Assembly (NCBI GenBank): GCA_023384105.1
Contig: JAHDXR010000002.1
Span: 232,989 to 296,988, forward strand
Reading direction: 5' to 3'
DNA from: Hyphomonadaceae bacterium
GTDB taxonomy: Bacteria; Pseudomonadota; Alphaproteobacteria; Caulobacterales; Aquidulcibacteraceae
DNA length: 64,000 nt
Position 1 is the first letter of the stretch. Every line of letters begins with the position of its first letter. The notes under the pieces are model-generated. The model had not been told where the DNA came from. It searched no databases and was given only the letters and a program-made list of their open reading frames with translations. A program made the translations under genes and the position numbers. Below are positions 8,693 to 20,066 of the stretch, in pieces.

Positions 8693-9676
8693 ATGGCCGA
8701 GCAACAGGCGCTGAGGGCGACATTCTACGCGTTCCGCAAGCGCGAGCGGAGCGGCGTGCTGCTGCGGGCGACGGCGGCCTTCGCGATCGCCGCGGCGCTG
8801 CTGATCGCGGCGTTCGTCGCTCTGTTCTGGTCGAGCCTCGGGCCGGTGCTGAACTGGTACGGCGAGATCGTCGTCGCGGCGATCAACCAGGATACGGCCG
8901 CGATCGAGAACACCGAATTGCCGATGGAGTTCTTCGGCGTCGTCGGCGGCGTGCTGGTGTGGCTGTTTCCCTTCTACCTCCTGTATGCGGCCTACGAGGC
9001 GGCGTGCCTGCGCTGGATGATCCACGGCGAGAACGTGGGCTTCATGGGACTCTCTCTCGGCGCGCCGACCTGGCGGGTCTGGTGCGTTTACTGGATATGG
9101 TTCCTGCTCAACATCGCCTTCTCGCTGGTGATGGGCGTGGCGACGGCGGTGCTGGCCGGCGCCATCGTGCTTTCGACCGGCGCCGCGCAGAACGCCGAAG
9201 GCGCCGCGCATGTGCTCGAACTCATCCAGTACGGCGTGATGATCTATTTCGCCGTGCGGCTGGCGCCGGCGGCGGCGGCGACCATCGCGCGGCGCAAGTT
9301 CGCGTTCTTCGACGCCTGGACGGTGACGAAGGGCCGGTTCTGGGCATTGTTCGGTTCGTTCTTCGTGCTGTGGCTGCTCTACGTGCTGGCGTCCGTCGTG
9401 CTTTCGATCGCGTGGTTCGCGACGATGATGAGCGGGATCGCCATCGACTGGGCGGGCCTCGGCGATCCGGAGCGGGTGACGGAGGCGGCGAGCGCCATCA
9501 TGCAGGGCTTCATGCAGTCGCTGCAGCAGCCGAGATCGTGGGCGATCATGGCCGTGCTCTGGCTGGCGAGCGCCCTGGTGGGGCTCGTGTTCTACATCGC
9601 CTGTTACGGCGTGAACGCGCGCGCGGCGACGGTGGCGCTCGAAGAGGGCAAGATCAAGCCGGCCGAACAGGGCTGA
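8693..9676 (+). CDS. Multi-pass membrane protein, paralogue 1 of a tandem pair
   Basis: The 327-residue protein has about six hydrophobic segments. Conserved stretches shared with the next gene include AAYEAACLRWMI (about residues 99-110), FFDAWTVTKGRF (about 205-216) and YGVNARAA near the C-terminus. ATG 8693 follows GAGGGGG closely and is preferred to an earlier in-frame start. I recognise no named family. The even spread of hydrophobic segments without charged active-site motifs suggests a structural or transport role in the inner membrane rather than an enzyme. The next paralogue starts four bases downstream, so the two are co-transcribed. Confidence 0.75.
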   Translation: MAEQQALRATFYAFRKRERSGVLLRATAAFAIAAALLIAAFVALFWSSLGPVLNWYGEIVVAAINQDTAAIENTELPMEFFGVVGGVLVWLFPFYLLYAAYEAACLRWMIHGENVGFMGLSLGAPTWRVWCVYWIWFLLNIAFSLVMGVATAVLAGAIVLSTGAAQNAEGAAHVLELIQYGVMIYFAVRLAPAAAATIARRKFAFFDAWTVTKGRFWALFGSFFVLWLLYVLASVVLSIAWFATMMSGIAIDWAGLGDPERVTEAASAIMQGFMQSLQQPRSWAIMAVLWLASALVGLVFYIACYGVNARAATVALEEGKIKPAEQG

Positions 9677-9680
9677 GGCG

Positions 9681-10655
9681 ATGGCCGAGCGCTTGAACGC
9701 CACGTTCTTCACGCTGCGCAAGCGCGACCGGGCGGTGCTGCTGCCGGCGACGCTCGTGATGGCGGCGCTGGTGGCGCTGATCGCCGCGGCGTTTCTGGCG
9801 ATCAACTGGGGCTTCTTCAGCCAGCTGCTCGAGATGATCCGCCAGGGCCGCACCGAGCCGCTGTCGGACGCCGAGTCGGTGTTCTTCGTCAGCGGCGTCT
9901 TCATGCTGTTCAGCAGCACGATCCTGCTGCTGTTTCCGTTCTATCTGGTGCTGGCGGCCTACGAGGCGGCGTGTCTGCGCTGGATGATCCGCGGCGAGAC
10001 GCCGGGGCTGTTCGGGCTGACGATCGATAACGACACCTGGCGCGTCTATGGCGTCTATTGGTGCTGGGTGCTGCTGCAGTACGCGATCGGCATGGTTGCG
10101 GGCGTCGTGATGGTCCCGCTGATGTTCATGACGATGGGCGCCATCATCGCCGATCCGACGCCCGACCCGATGGAGATGCTGCGCTGGCAGTTGAGCGTCC
10201 AGCTGCCGCTGACGCTGCTTCAGTACGTGCCGCTGACCTTCTTCGGCGTGCGCTTCGCGCCGGCGGCGGCGACGTCGGTGGCGCGGCGGCGGTTCTCGTT
10301 CTTCGACGCCTGGACGGTGACGAAGGGCCGCTTCTGGGAGCTGTTCGGCTCGTTCGCCGTGCTGTGGCTGATCGCGGGCGCGGCGTTCATCGTCGTGCTG
10401 GGGACGTTCTACGGCGTCCTGTTCGGCCAGCTGATCGCGGCGCTGTTCGCGGACTGGCCGAACGCGCACGCCGAAGGCGTCGAGGCGGCGATGGAGCGCC
10501 TCTTCAGTCCCGCTGTCATCCCGTTCGTCATCGCCGGCTATGCGGCGTACTTCGCCATCTGCATCGGCTACATGCTGATGAGCTACGGCGTGAACGCGCG
10601 CGCGGCGCTGGCGGCGCTGGAAGACGGCAGGATCAGCCCGGCGCCGGCCGACTGA
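9681..10655 (+). CDS. Multi-pass membrane protein, paralogue 2 of a tandem pair
   Basis: This 324-residue protein is clearly homologous to the preceding one: it shares AAYEAACLRWMI, the FFDAWTVTKGRFW signature, the RFAPAAAT motif and the C-terminal YGVNARAALAALE. It also has about six membrane segments. The FFDAWTVTKGRF motif probably sits in a cytoplasmic loop or amphipathic helix. The pair probably arose by tandem duplication and may form a hetero-oligomer. Function is unknown. A long perfect hairpin immediately downstream probably ends transcription. Confidence 0.75.
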   Translation: MAERLNATFFTLRKRDRAVLLPATLVMAALVALIAAAFLAINWGFFSQLLEMIRQGRTEPLSDAESVFFVSGVFMLFSSTILLLFPFYLVLAAYEAACLRWMIRGETPGLFGLTIDNDTWRVYGVYWCWVLLQYAIGMVAGVVMVPLMFMTMGAIIADPTPDPMEMLRWQLSVQLPLTLLQYVPLTFFGVRFAPAAATSVARRRFSFFDAWTVTKGRFWELFGSFAVLWLIAGAAFIVVLGTFYGVLFGQLIAALFADWPNAHAEGVEAAMERLFSPAVIPFVIAGYAAYFAICIGYMLMSYGVNARAALAALEDGRISPAPAD

Positions 10656-10657
10656 AG

Positions 10658-10706
10658 GGCTGAGGCGCTATGGACCGCCGGCGGGACGCCGGCGGTCCAT
10701 AGCGCC

Positions 10707-10712
<6 letters not shown>
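10658..10712. repeat. Family A perfect 26-base-arm hairpin, probable bidirectional terminator
   Basis: Arms 10658-10683 and 10687-10712 are exact inverted copies around a GGA loop, with core TATGGACCGCCGGCG. The right arm contains the uvrA stop codon (10707-10709). It lies between the convergent ends of the membrane-protein pair and uvrA. No T tract follows, so any termination is by structure alone or with Rho. Confidence 0.85.
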
Positions 10713-13744
<3,032 letters not shown>

Positions 13745-13748
<4 letters not shown>

Positions 13749-14521
13749 TGGGCGAGGCCGTAGGCGAAAGCCGTCATCGAGAGTCCGGGCTCGTAGTGCT
13801 GGTTGAACAGGTAGGCGCTCTCGCCGTCGCGGCGCGCGCCGAGCGCGTAGAAGACGGGGAAGAAATGCTCCCAGTCGGGCGCGGCTTCGCGCGCGTCGGG
13901 ATGGGCGCCGTAGCGCAGCACCGCGCCGTCGTCGCCGCTGGCGGCCGCATCGGCGACGAAGCGGTCGAAGCGTTCCACCCAGGGCTCGAGTTGTTTGGTG
14001 CGGAAGAAGGCGGCGAGGTTGTGCACGATGTTGCCGGCGGCGAGGATCAGCACGCCGTCGTCGCGCAGCGGGCCGAGCGCGCGCGCGATCTCGTAATGCT
14101 CCTGCGGCGGGCGGCGGGCGTCGAGGCTGACTTGCACGACCGGCGCGTCGGCTTCCGGGTACATGCGCCGCAGCACGCTCCAGGCGCCGTGATCGAGACC
14201 CCAGCTGTCGTCGAGCCGCGCGCCGAACGCGCTCAGCTTTTCGACGATCTCCCGCGCCAGCGCGGGATCGCCGGGCGCCGGATAGCGCACGTCGAACAGA
14301 GCCTGCGGAAAGCCGCGGCCGAAATCGTGGATCGTCTTCGGCTGTGCGTTGGACATCACGCGCACGCCGTCCGTCACCCAGTGCGCCGAGATGGCGACGA
14401 TCGCGCGCGGCTTGGCGAAGCGCTGCGCGATCTCGGCCCAGCCGCGCGCGGAGGGCGTGTCTTCGATCGCGTTCATCGGCGAGCCGTGGCCGACGAACAG
14501 GGCGGGCGCTCTGGCGGTCAT
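13745..14521 (-). CDS. Class III extradiol ring-opening dioxygenase, DODA/YgiD family
   Basis: The 258-residue protein matches the length and motifs of the LigB-superfamily 4,5-DOPA extradiol dioxygenase group: [14 protein letters not shown] at the N-terminus, ISAHW (about residues 45-49) and GNIVHNL (about 170-176). The histidines of these motifs would bind the single Fe(II) or Zn(II). It should cleave an ortho-diphenol ring; YgiD of E. coli acts on L-DOPA in vitro. Its ATG is at 14521 and its TGA overlaps the uvrA ATG, so uvrA is probably translated from the same message. Why a dioxygenase heads a repair transcript is unclear. Confidence 0.85.
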
Positions 14522-14567
14522 GTCCGGTCTTTCGAGGATCGCCGCGAGCCCCGCGGCGACACCATAT

Positions 14568-14595
14568 GTAGTAGCCGGAGTCGAGCGGACATCAA
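14568..14595 (-). promoter_or_regulatory. Probable promoter of the dodA-uvrA operon
   Basis: Read on the minus strand, a -35 TTGATG (14590-14595) is followed after 16 bases by TACTAC (14568-14573). The SOS box abuts the -35 directly upstream, where LexA could block polymerase. A GANTC site (GAGTC, 14578-14582) lies in the spacer. Predicted from sequence only. Confidence 0.4.
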
Positions 14596-14610
14596 GAACA
14601 AAGATCGAAC
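14596..14610 (-). promoter_or_regulatory. SOS box (LexA operator) for dodA-uvrA
   Basis: The sequence is GAACAAAGATCGAAC on the plus strand, which reads GTTC-N7-GTTC on the minus strand. This exactly matches the LexA operator of alphaproteobacteria. It lies 75 bases upstream of the dodA-like start and immediately upstream of its putative -35. Confidence 0.75.
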
Positions 14611-14704
14611 AATTAACCGCCCGCAGAGCCTCCGGCCATGGCTGGCCAGGGGTCGTTTCGGCGCCGCCGGATTCGCCTCGATGGGGCGGCTTGTTAAGGG
14701 GCTC

Positions 14705-14733
14705 TTTACCGATGGCGCGAGTCGGCGTATAGA
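14705..14733 (+). promoter_or_regulatory. Probable promoter of ssb
   Basis: A -35 TTTACC (14705-14710) and a -10 TATAGA (14728-14733) are separated by 17 bases. A GAGTC site lies in the spacer. The -10 overlaps the first two bases of the second SOS box, so LexA binding would exclude polymerase. Confidence 0.5.
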
Positions 14734-14746
14734 ACATAGAGAGAAC
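14732..14746 (+). promoter_or_regulatory. SOS box (LexA operator) for ssb
   Basis: The sequence is GAACATAGAGAGAAC, a perfect GAAC-N7-GAAC, which is the reverse complement of GTTC-N7-GTTC. It overlaps the ssb -10 and expected start of transcription, a typical repressor position. Together with the box at 14596 it gives each divergent promoter its own operator. Confidence 0.75.
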
Positions 14747-14820
14747 ATCGGTCTGCCCGGGATCGTCCTTGGCCGGCTGTGGGCTCATCGCAGCAAAGCG
14801 CAGGAAACAGGAGGTCGGCG

Positions 14821-15312
14821 ATGGCTGGCAGCGTCAATAAGGTGATCTTGATCGGCAATCTGGGGCGCGACCCGGAAGTGCGGCGGCTCAATTCGGGCGA
14901 TCCGGTCGTGAACCTGCGCATCGCCACGTCCGAAAGCTGGCGCGACAAGCAGACCGGCGAGCGCAAGGAAAAGACCGAGTGGCACAACGTCGTCATCTTC
15001 AACGAGCAGCTCGCCAAGGTGGCTGAGCAATATCTGAAGAAGGGCTCGACGGTTTACATCGAAGGCCAGCTGCAGACGCGCAAATGGACCGACCAGTCGG
15101 GCCAGGAGAAGTACACCACCGAAATCGTGCTGCAGAAGTATCGCGGCGAGCTGACCATGCTCGGCGGGCGCGGCGACGGCGGCGGCTCGCGCTCGTACGA
15201 CGACGATGCGGGCAGTTCGTTCGGCGGCGGCCGCAGCAGCGGCGCCAAGCGCGTCAGCGACGGCCCGCGCGAAAGCTTCAACCAGGACCTCGACGACGAG
15301 ATCCCGTTCTGA
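14821..15312 (+). CDS. ssb: Single-stranded DNA-binding protein
   Basis: SSB coats single-stranded DNA during replication, recombination and repair. The 163-residue protein has the OB-fold ([17 protein letters not shown] through [10 protein letters not shown], about residues 5-119), a Gly/Ser-rich linker, and the acidic tail DLDDEIPF that recruits partner proteins. ATG 14821 lies seven bases after AGGAGG. An overlapping SOS box suggests induction by DNA damage, as known for ssb/uvrA loci in other bacteria. Hairpins follow the stop codon. Confidence 0.97.
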   Translation: MAGSVNKVILIGNLGRDPEVRRLNSGDPVVNLRIATSESWRDKQTGERKEKTEWHNVVIFNEQLAKVAEQYLKKGSTVYIEGQLQTRKWTDQSGQEKYTTEIVLQKYRGELTMLGGRGDGGGSRSYDDDAGSSFGGGRSSGAKRVSDGPRESFNQDLDDEIPF

Positions 15313-15319
15313 GGACTCT

Positions 15320-15363
15320 CCTCGCCCTCGATGGGCGAGGTGGCTCGCGGCGCGCGCCGCGAG
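15320..15363. terminator. Two consecutive hairpins after ssb
   Basis: The first stem pairs CCTCGCCC (15320-15327) with GGGCGAGG (15333-15340) over a five-base loop. The second is a perfect 20-base palindrome, CTCGCGGCGCGCGCCGCGAG, at 15344-15363. No T tract follows, so intrinsic termination would be weak, but the position just after ssb suggests transcript-end protection or Rho-assisted termination. Confidence 0.45.
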
Positions 15364-15518
15364 ACGGAGTGGGCGGTTAGCGCGACTTTGCAGAGGTTGG
15401 CGCCGTAGCGGGGTGCGGGCTTATGAGATCGCAGCCGAGGTGCGCGAACGGCTTTAGCGCAGGGCTCGTCCGCGTCGACGCTGGCGCCTGATCTGCTCGA
15501 ATCTGCTAGGAGGAGCGG

Positions 15519-16412
15519 GTGTCATCCGCTTCGCGGGCGTTCGCTCCGCTCGATCTGCTCCAGCTTCTCTCGGTCGCGCTCATCTGGGGCGCGAACAACA
15601 TTTTCGCGAAGATCGCGGTGGATGCGTTTCCGCCGATGATGACGGTGGCGCTGCGCTTCGTCATCGTGCTGGCGTGCGTGTTCATGTGGATCCGGCCGCC
15701 GCCGCGACACACCTGGCGCGTGTTCGCGCTGATGCTGCTGTTCGTCGGGCCGCTGCATTTCGGCATCCAGTACGCGGGCCTGAAGCTCGCCACGGACATC
15801 GCGCCGATGGTGGTGGCGATGCAGCTCTGGGCGCCGGCCTCGGTGGTGTTCGCCGCATTGGTGTTGCGCGAAGCGGTGGGGCCGCTCAGGTGGGCCGGCG
15901 TGGCGCTTGCGTTCGCCGGCGCGGCGTCGATGAATTTCGATCCGGCGGTGTTCGCGCAGAGCTGGGCGCTTTTCCTCGTCGCGCTGGCCTCGCTCTGCTA
16001 CGGGTACGGCACGGTGCTGGTGCGGCGCATGGGCGGCGGCGTCGATCCCTGGGCGATGCAGGCGTGGCTCGCGCTGGCCACGGCCCCGACGATGAGCCTG
16101 GGTTCGCTCGTCTTCGAGAGCGGCCAAATCGAAGCCGCCGTCAACGCGCCCTGGTATGCGTGGGCGTGCATAGCCTTCGGCGCGATCGTCTCGTCGATCG
16201 TCGCCAACGCCTTCATGTTCAGGCTGGTGCAGAAGTACGAAGTCTCGCGCACCACGCCCTACCTGTTGATGACGCCGGTGTTCTCGTTCGTGCTCGCCGT
16301 GCTGATGCTGGACAGCCGGATCACGCCGCAAATCCTGCTGGGGGCCGCGCTGACGATCGGCGGGGTGGCGCTGGTGGCGCTGGCGGAGCGCCGCTTCAAG
16401 GCAGTGGCGTGA
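15519..16412 (+). CDS. DMT-family permease with two EamA domains
   Basis: The 297-residue protein has about ten hydrophobic helices arranged as two repeated EamA modules (about residues 10-140 and 150-290). The first opens with LLSVALIWGANNIFAKIAV, the classic 'WG.N' start of this superfamily, and the second shows TPVFSFVLAVL. Such inner-membrane transporters export small metabolites or amino acids; the substrate is not predictable. The GTG start follows AGGAGG by five bases. The 3' end overlaps the convergent SodC-like gene by 17 bases. Confidence 0.85.
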   Translation: MSSASRAFAPLDLLQLLSVALIWGANNIFAKIAVDAFPPMMTVALRFVIVLACVFMWIRPPPRHTWRVFALMLLFVGPLHFGIQYAGLKLATDIAPMVVAMQLWAPASVVFAALVLREAVGPLRWAGVALAFAGAASMNFDPAVFAQSWALFLVALASLCYGYGTVLVRRMGGGVDPWAMQAWLALATAPTMSLGSLVFESGQIEAAVNAPWYAWACIAFGAIVSSIVANAFMFRLVQKYEVSRTTPYLLMTPVFSFVLAVLMLDSRITPQILLGAALTIGGVALVALAERRFKAVA

Positions 16413-16971
16413 GCGCCGCGCAGGCGATCCGCGCCCCCGCGCCGCCGATGGGCTGGCTGGTCTGGTCGTCGGGGCCGGCATGGATCACCAGGGCGGCGCC
16501 GTCGGCGTCGAGCAGGGCTTCGCGCGCGGGCGTCTGGGCCGTGCCCGGAACGCGCTGGGGCGCGAGCACGGCATAGGGCGAGAAGAACTCAGCAGCGAAG
16601 GCGGCGCCGGCCGGCGCGTAGAGGTTGGGCAGATCGCCCGCCTCCGGGCCGCGCGGGTGGAGCAGGCCGTGCGAAACCCGCTCGCCCATGCCGAGATGGC
16701 CGCCGGAGGCCTGGAAACCCGCGGCGAAGTCGCTGCAATCGCCGCGGGCATGAAGATGCAGGCCGTGCCAGCCGCTGGGCAGCGCGTCCTGCTGAAACTC
16801 CAGCCGGATCAGGGTTCCACGCGGCGCGGCGGTGAAGTGAGCCTGGCCGATGGCGCCCCCTTCCGCGCCGACGATCCAGACGGTGCGGGGCGCCGCCGGC
16901 GGCGCCTCGCGCGGGGCGCTCGCGCAGGCGGTCAGCAGGGCTGCAAAAAGGAGGGCGGCGATGAGGCGCAT
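16396..16971 (-). CDS. sodC: Cu/Zn superoxide dismutase-like lipoprotein, one zinc ligand missing
   Basis: The signal peptide ends LLTACA, predicting an envelope lipoprotein of 191 residues. The fold signatures of SodC are present: GWHGLHLHARGDC (copper ligands HxH), SGGHLG (bridging His), SHGLL, AGDLPN (Asp ligand), and ALVIHAG followed by IGGAGARIACA. The usual GPHAGDLPN, whose His binds zinc, reads GPEAGDLPN here, so one Zn ligand is Glu. The enzyme may have altered metal binding or be non-catalytic. It converges with and overlaps the DMT permease gene. Confidence 0.8.
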   Translation of the reverse strand: MRLIAALLFAALLTACASAPREAPPAAPRTVWIVGAEGGAIGQAHFTAAPRGTLIRLEFQQDALPSGWHGLHLHARGDCSDFAAGFQASGGHLGMGERVSHGLLHPRGPEAGDLPNLYAPAGAAFAAEFFSPYAVLAPQRVPGTAQTPAREALLDADGAALVIHAGPDDQTSQPIGGAGARIACAALTPLP

Positions 16972-17104
16972 GGGGGCTCCTTGGTTTGCGACGGGGGCGT
17001 CCCGATGTTAGTTTGGCGCGGATTCGCGGGCGAGTTTTTCTCGTCTTTTCCGACGCCTGAGAACAGCGTTTCCATCCACTTGCTAGAGATATAGACCGGG
17101 TCCC

Positions 17105-19834
17105 GTGTCAGACACGTCCGATCCCGCCGAGAACGGCGGCCCCACCCTTCCCAAAGGCGTCTCGCTCATCACCATCGAGGATGAGCTGAAGCGTTCGTAT
17201 CTCGATTATGCGATGAGCGTGATCGTGTCGCGCGCGCTGCCCGACGTGCGCGACGGCCTGAAGCCGGTGCACCGGCGCATCCTGTTCGGCATGGACGAAG
17301 CCGGCAACACGCACGACAAGAGCTACCGCAAGAGCGCCAACACGGTCGGCGAAGTGATGGGCCGCTATCACCCGCACGGCGACCAGGCGATCTATTTCGC
17401 GCTCGTGCGCATGGCGCAGGATTTCGCCATGAGCCTGCCGCTGATCGACGGGCAGGGCAATTTCGGCTCGATCGACGGCGATATGCCGGCGGCGATGCGC
17501 TACACCGAAAGCCGTCTCGCCAAGGCGGCGCGCGCGCTGCTGGACGACATCGACGAGGATACGGTCGATTTCGTCGACAATTATGACGGCTCGCGCCAGG
17601 AGCCGGCTGCACTGCCGGCGAAGTTTCCCAACCTGCTGGTGAACGGCGCCGGCGGCATCGCCGTCGGCATGGCGACCAACATTCCGCCGCACAATCTCTC
17701 TGAAGTCGTCGACGCCGCGGTGGCGATGATCGACAACCCGAACATCTCCGATCTCGATCTGCTCGACATCGTGCCGGGCCCGGATTTCCCCACCGGCGGC
17801 GAAATCCTAGGCCGCTCCGGCGCGCGCGCGGGCCTGCTGACGGGGCGCGGTTCGGTGACGATCCGCGCCCGCCACCACAACGAAACCATCCGCGGGCGCG
17901 AAGCGCTGGTGTTCACCGAGATTCCGTATCAGGTGAACAAGGCCGAGATGGTGGACCGCATCGGCGAGCAGGTGCGCGAAAAGCGCATCGAGGGCATCGC
18001 CGAAATCCGCGACGAATCGAACCGCTTGGGCATCCGTCTCGTGATCGAGCTGAAGCGCGACGCGGTGCCGGACGTGGTGCTGAACCAGCTCTACCGCTAC
18101 TCGCAGCTGCAGACCTCGTTCGGCGTCAACATGCTGGCGCTGCACAACGGCAAGCCCGAGCAGATGGGCCTGCGCCAGATGCTGAGCGCTTTCCTCAGCT
18201 TCCGCGAGCAGGTGATCACGCGGCGGACCAAGTTCCGCCTGGCCAAGGCGCGCAAGCGCGGCCACGAAACCGTGGGTCTCGCCATCGCCGTCGCCAATAT
18301 CGACGACGTGATCAAGCTGATCCGCGAAAGCCCCGATCCGGCGACGGCGCGCGAGCGCCTGGTCGCGCGCGACTGGCCGGCGGGCGATATGATGCCGCTG
18401 ATCGCGCTGATCGCCGATCCGCGCACGCTCGTCAGCGACGGCGACAAGATCAGGCTGTCGGACGAACAGGCGCGCGCGATCCTGGCGCTGCAGCTTTCGC
18501 GCCTCACCGGGCTCGGCCGCGACGACATCGCCAAGGCCGCGAACGAGATCGCCGAGGAGATCAAGGAGCTGTTGTCGATCCTGGGCTCGCGCGAGCGCAT
18601 CCTGTCGATGATCCGCGGCGAGCTGATCGGGGTGAAGGAGGCGTTCGGCGTCCCGCGCCGTACGGCGTTCTCGGACGCCGAAGGCGACATCGACGACGAG
18701 GCGCTGATCCCGCGCGAGGAGATGGTCATCACCGTCACCCACGGCGGCTACGTGAAACGCACGCCGCTTGCGGCCTACCGCACGCAGCGCCGCGGCGGGC
18801 GCGGGCGCGCCGGCATGCAGATGAAGGACGAGGATTTCGTCACCCGCGTGTTCGTGGCCTCCACGCACGCGCCGATCCTGTTCTTCTCGTCCTCGGGCAT
18901 GGTCTACAAGATCAAGGCGTGGCGCATTCCCGCCGGCGATCCGCGCACCAAGGGCCGGGCGCTGGTGAACCTGCTGCCGCTCGAACAGGGCGAGACCATC
19001 ACTTCGGTGATGGCCCTGCCGGAGGACGAGCGCGACTGGGACAAGCTCGACGTCATGTTCGCGACCAGGTCGGGCCATGTCCGCCGCAACAAGCTCAGCG
19101 ACTTCGTGCAGGTGAACCGCAACGGCAAGATCGCCATGAAGCCCGACGAGGGCGACGGCATTGTCGGCGTGCAGATCTGCACCGAGGACGACGACGTGCT
19201 GCTGACGACCGCGAACGGCATGTGCGTGCGCTTCCGCGCCACGGACGTGCGGGTGTTCAAGGGCCGCGACTCCACCGGCGTGCGCGGCGTCGATCTGCGC
19301 GAAGGCGATCGCGTCATCGGCATGGCGGTGCTGAAGCATGTGGATGTCACGACCGACGAGGCCGCCGCCTATTTCAAGTGGGATTCCCAGTCGCGCGGCG
19401 ACGTCGAGGCGGGCGACGACGAGGCGCCGGCGGCCGGCGACGCGGTGGTGCCGTTCGAACGCCTCGCCTGGCTGAAGACCCAGGAGCAGTTCATCCTGAC
19501 CGTCGCCTCCAACGGCCTCGGCAAGCGCGCTTCGGCCTACGAGTACCGCGTCACCAACCGGGGCGGCAAAGGCCTCATTGCGCATCGCCTGACGGAGGAT
19601 GCCCACGTGGTCGCCTCGTTCCCGGTGAAGGAGGAGGAGGAGCTGCTGCTCGTCACCGACAAGGGCCAGCTGATCCGCACCGAGGTGGACCAGATTCGCA
19701 TCGCCGGGCGCGCCACCCAGGGCGTCATCCTGATCAATGTGGGCGAGGACGAGCACGTCGTGGCGGCCGAACGCCTCGAGGCGCTGGGCGGCGAGAACGG
19801 CGACGCCGCCGACGCCGAGAGCGGCGGGAAGTGA
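17105..19834 (+). CDS. gyrA: DNA gyrase subunit A
   Basis: GyrA breaks and rejoins both DNA strands during negative supercoiling. The 909-residue protein has the N-terminal breakage-reunion domain with catalytic Tyr133 in MRYTES, and a C-terminal beta-pinwheel with the GyrA box QRRGGRGR. Its presence separates it from the ParC at 42.9 kb. In the quinolone pocket, the residues matching E. coli Ser83 and Asp87 are Gln94 and Phe98 ([10 protein letters not shown]). An acidic insert near residues 757-782 interrupts the pinwheel. The start is a GTG. An element pair of repeat family C follows the gene. Confidence 0.97.
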   Translation: MSDTSDPAENGGPTLPKGVSLITIEDELKRSYLDYAMSVIVSRALPDVRDGLKPVHRRILFGMDEAGNTHDKSYRKSANTVGEVMGRYHPHGDQAIYFALVRMAQDFAMSLPLIDGQGNFGSIDGDMPAAMRYTESRLAKAARALLDDIDEDTVDFVDNYDGSRQEPAALPAKFPNLLVNGAGGIAVGMATNIPPHNLSEVVDAAVAMIDNPNISDLDLLDIVPGPDFPTGGEILGRSGARAGLLTGRGSVTIRARHHNETIRGREALVFTEIPYQVNKAEMVDRIGEQVREKRIEGIAEIRDESNRLGIRLVIELKRDAVPDVVLNQLYRYSQLQTSFGVNMLALHNGKPEQMGLRQMLSAFLSFREQVITRRTKFRLAKARKRGHETVGLAIAVANIDDVIKLIRESPDPATARERLVARDWPAGDMMPLIALIADPRTLVSDGDKIRLSDEQARAILALQLSRLTGLGRDDIAKAANEIAEEIKELLSILGSRERILSMIRGELIGVKEAFGVPRRTAFSDAEGDIDDEALIPREEMVITVTHGGYVKRTPLAAYRTQRRGGRGRAGMQMKDEDFVTRVFVASTHAPILFFSSSGMVYKIKAWRIPAGDPRTKGRALVNLLPLEQGETITSVMALPEDERDWDKLDVMFATRSGHVRRNKLSDFVQVNRNGKIAMKPDEGDGIVGVQICTEDDDVLLTTANGMCVRFRATDVRVFKGRDSTGVRGVDLREGDRVIGMAVLKHVDVTTDEAAAYFKWDSQSRGDVEAGDDEAPAAGDAVVPFERLAWLKTQEQFILTVASNGLGKRASAYEYRVTNRGGKGLIAHRLTEDAHVVASFPVKEEEELLLVTDKGQLIRTEVDQIRIAGRATQGVILINVGEDEHVVAAERLEALGGENGDAADAESGGK

Positions 19835-19856
19835 TCGGCGCGCTGCGCTCGCTTTT

Positions 19857-20051
19857 CCCCCTCCCCGCGCGGGGAGGGGGCAGAGGGCGAGGCGCAGCGG
19901 CGCACATGGGGAATTGCGTTGCGGCTTTATTGACGTTTGATGCCGAAGAGGTGCGGCGTTGGGCTCGCACGCCCGGCGTCGTTGTGCGCGCAATGAAAGG
20001 TCGCGCTTCACCCCGCCCCCTGCTCCCTCCGCTGGAGGGGAGGGGGTTCGC
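19857..20051. repeat. Family C elements as an inverted pair between gyrA and coaD
   Basis: The left element starts with a perfect 24-base palindrome (19857-19880, core CTCCCCGCGCGGGGAG) followed by GGGGGCAGAGGGCGAGG. The right element, from about 20007 to 20051, reads in the opposite direction (CACCCCGCCCCCTGCTCCCT). About 120 unremarkable bases lie between. The arrangement of two inward-facing copies recurs between queA and tgt. Confidence 0.7.
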
Positions 20052-20066
20052 AACAGCGGACGCGAC

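Larger units (their letters stand above)
14522..14820. other. Divergent regulatory region between the dodA-uvrA operon and ssb
   Basis: This 299-base region has no coding signal. It holds two probable promoters facing away from each other and two perfect SOS boxes, which are listed separately. Three points show it is regulatory rather than coding: AT-rich islands at 14568-14615 and 14728-14748, GAGTC sites at 14578-14582 and 14719-14723, and symmetric operator placement. Confidence 0.6.
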
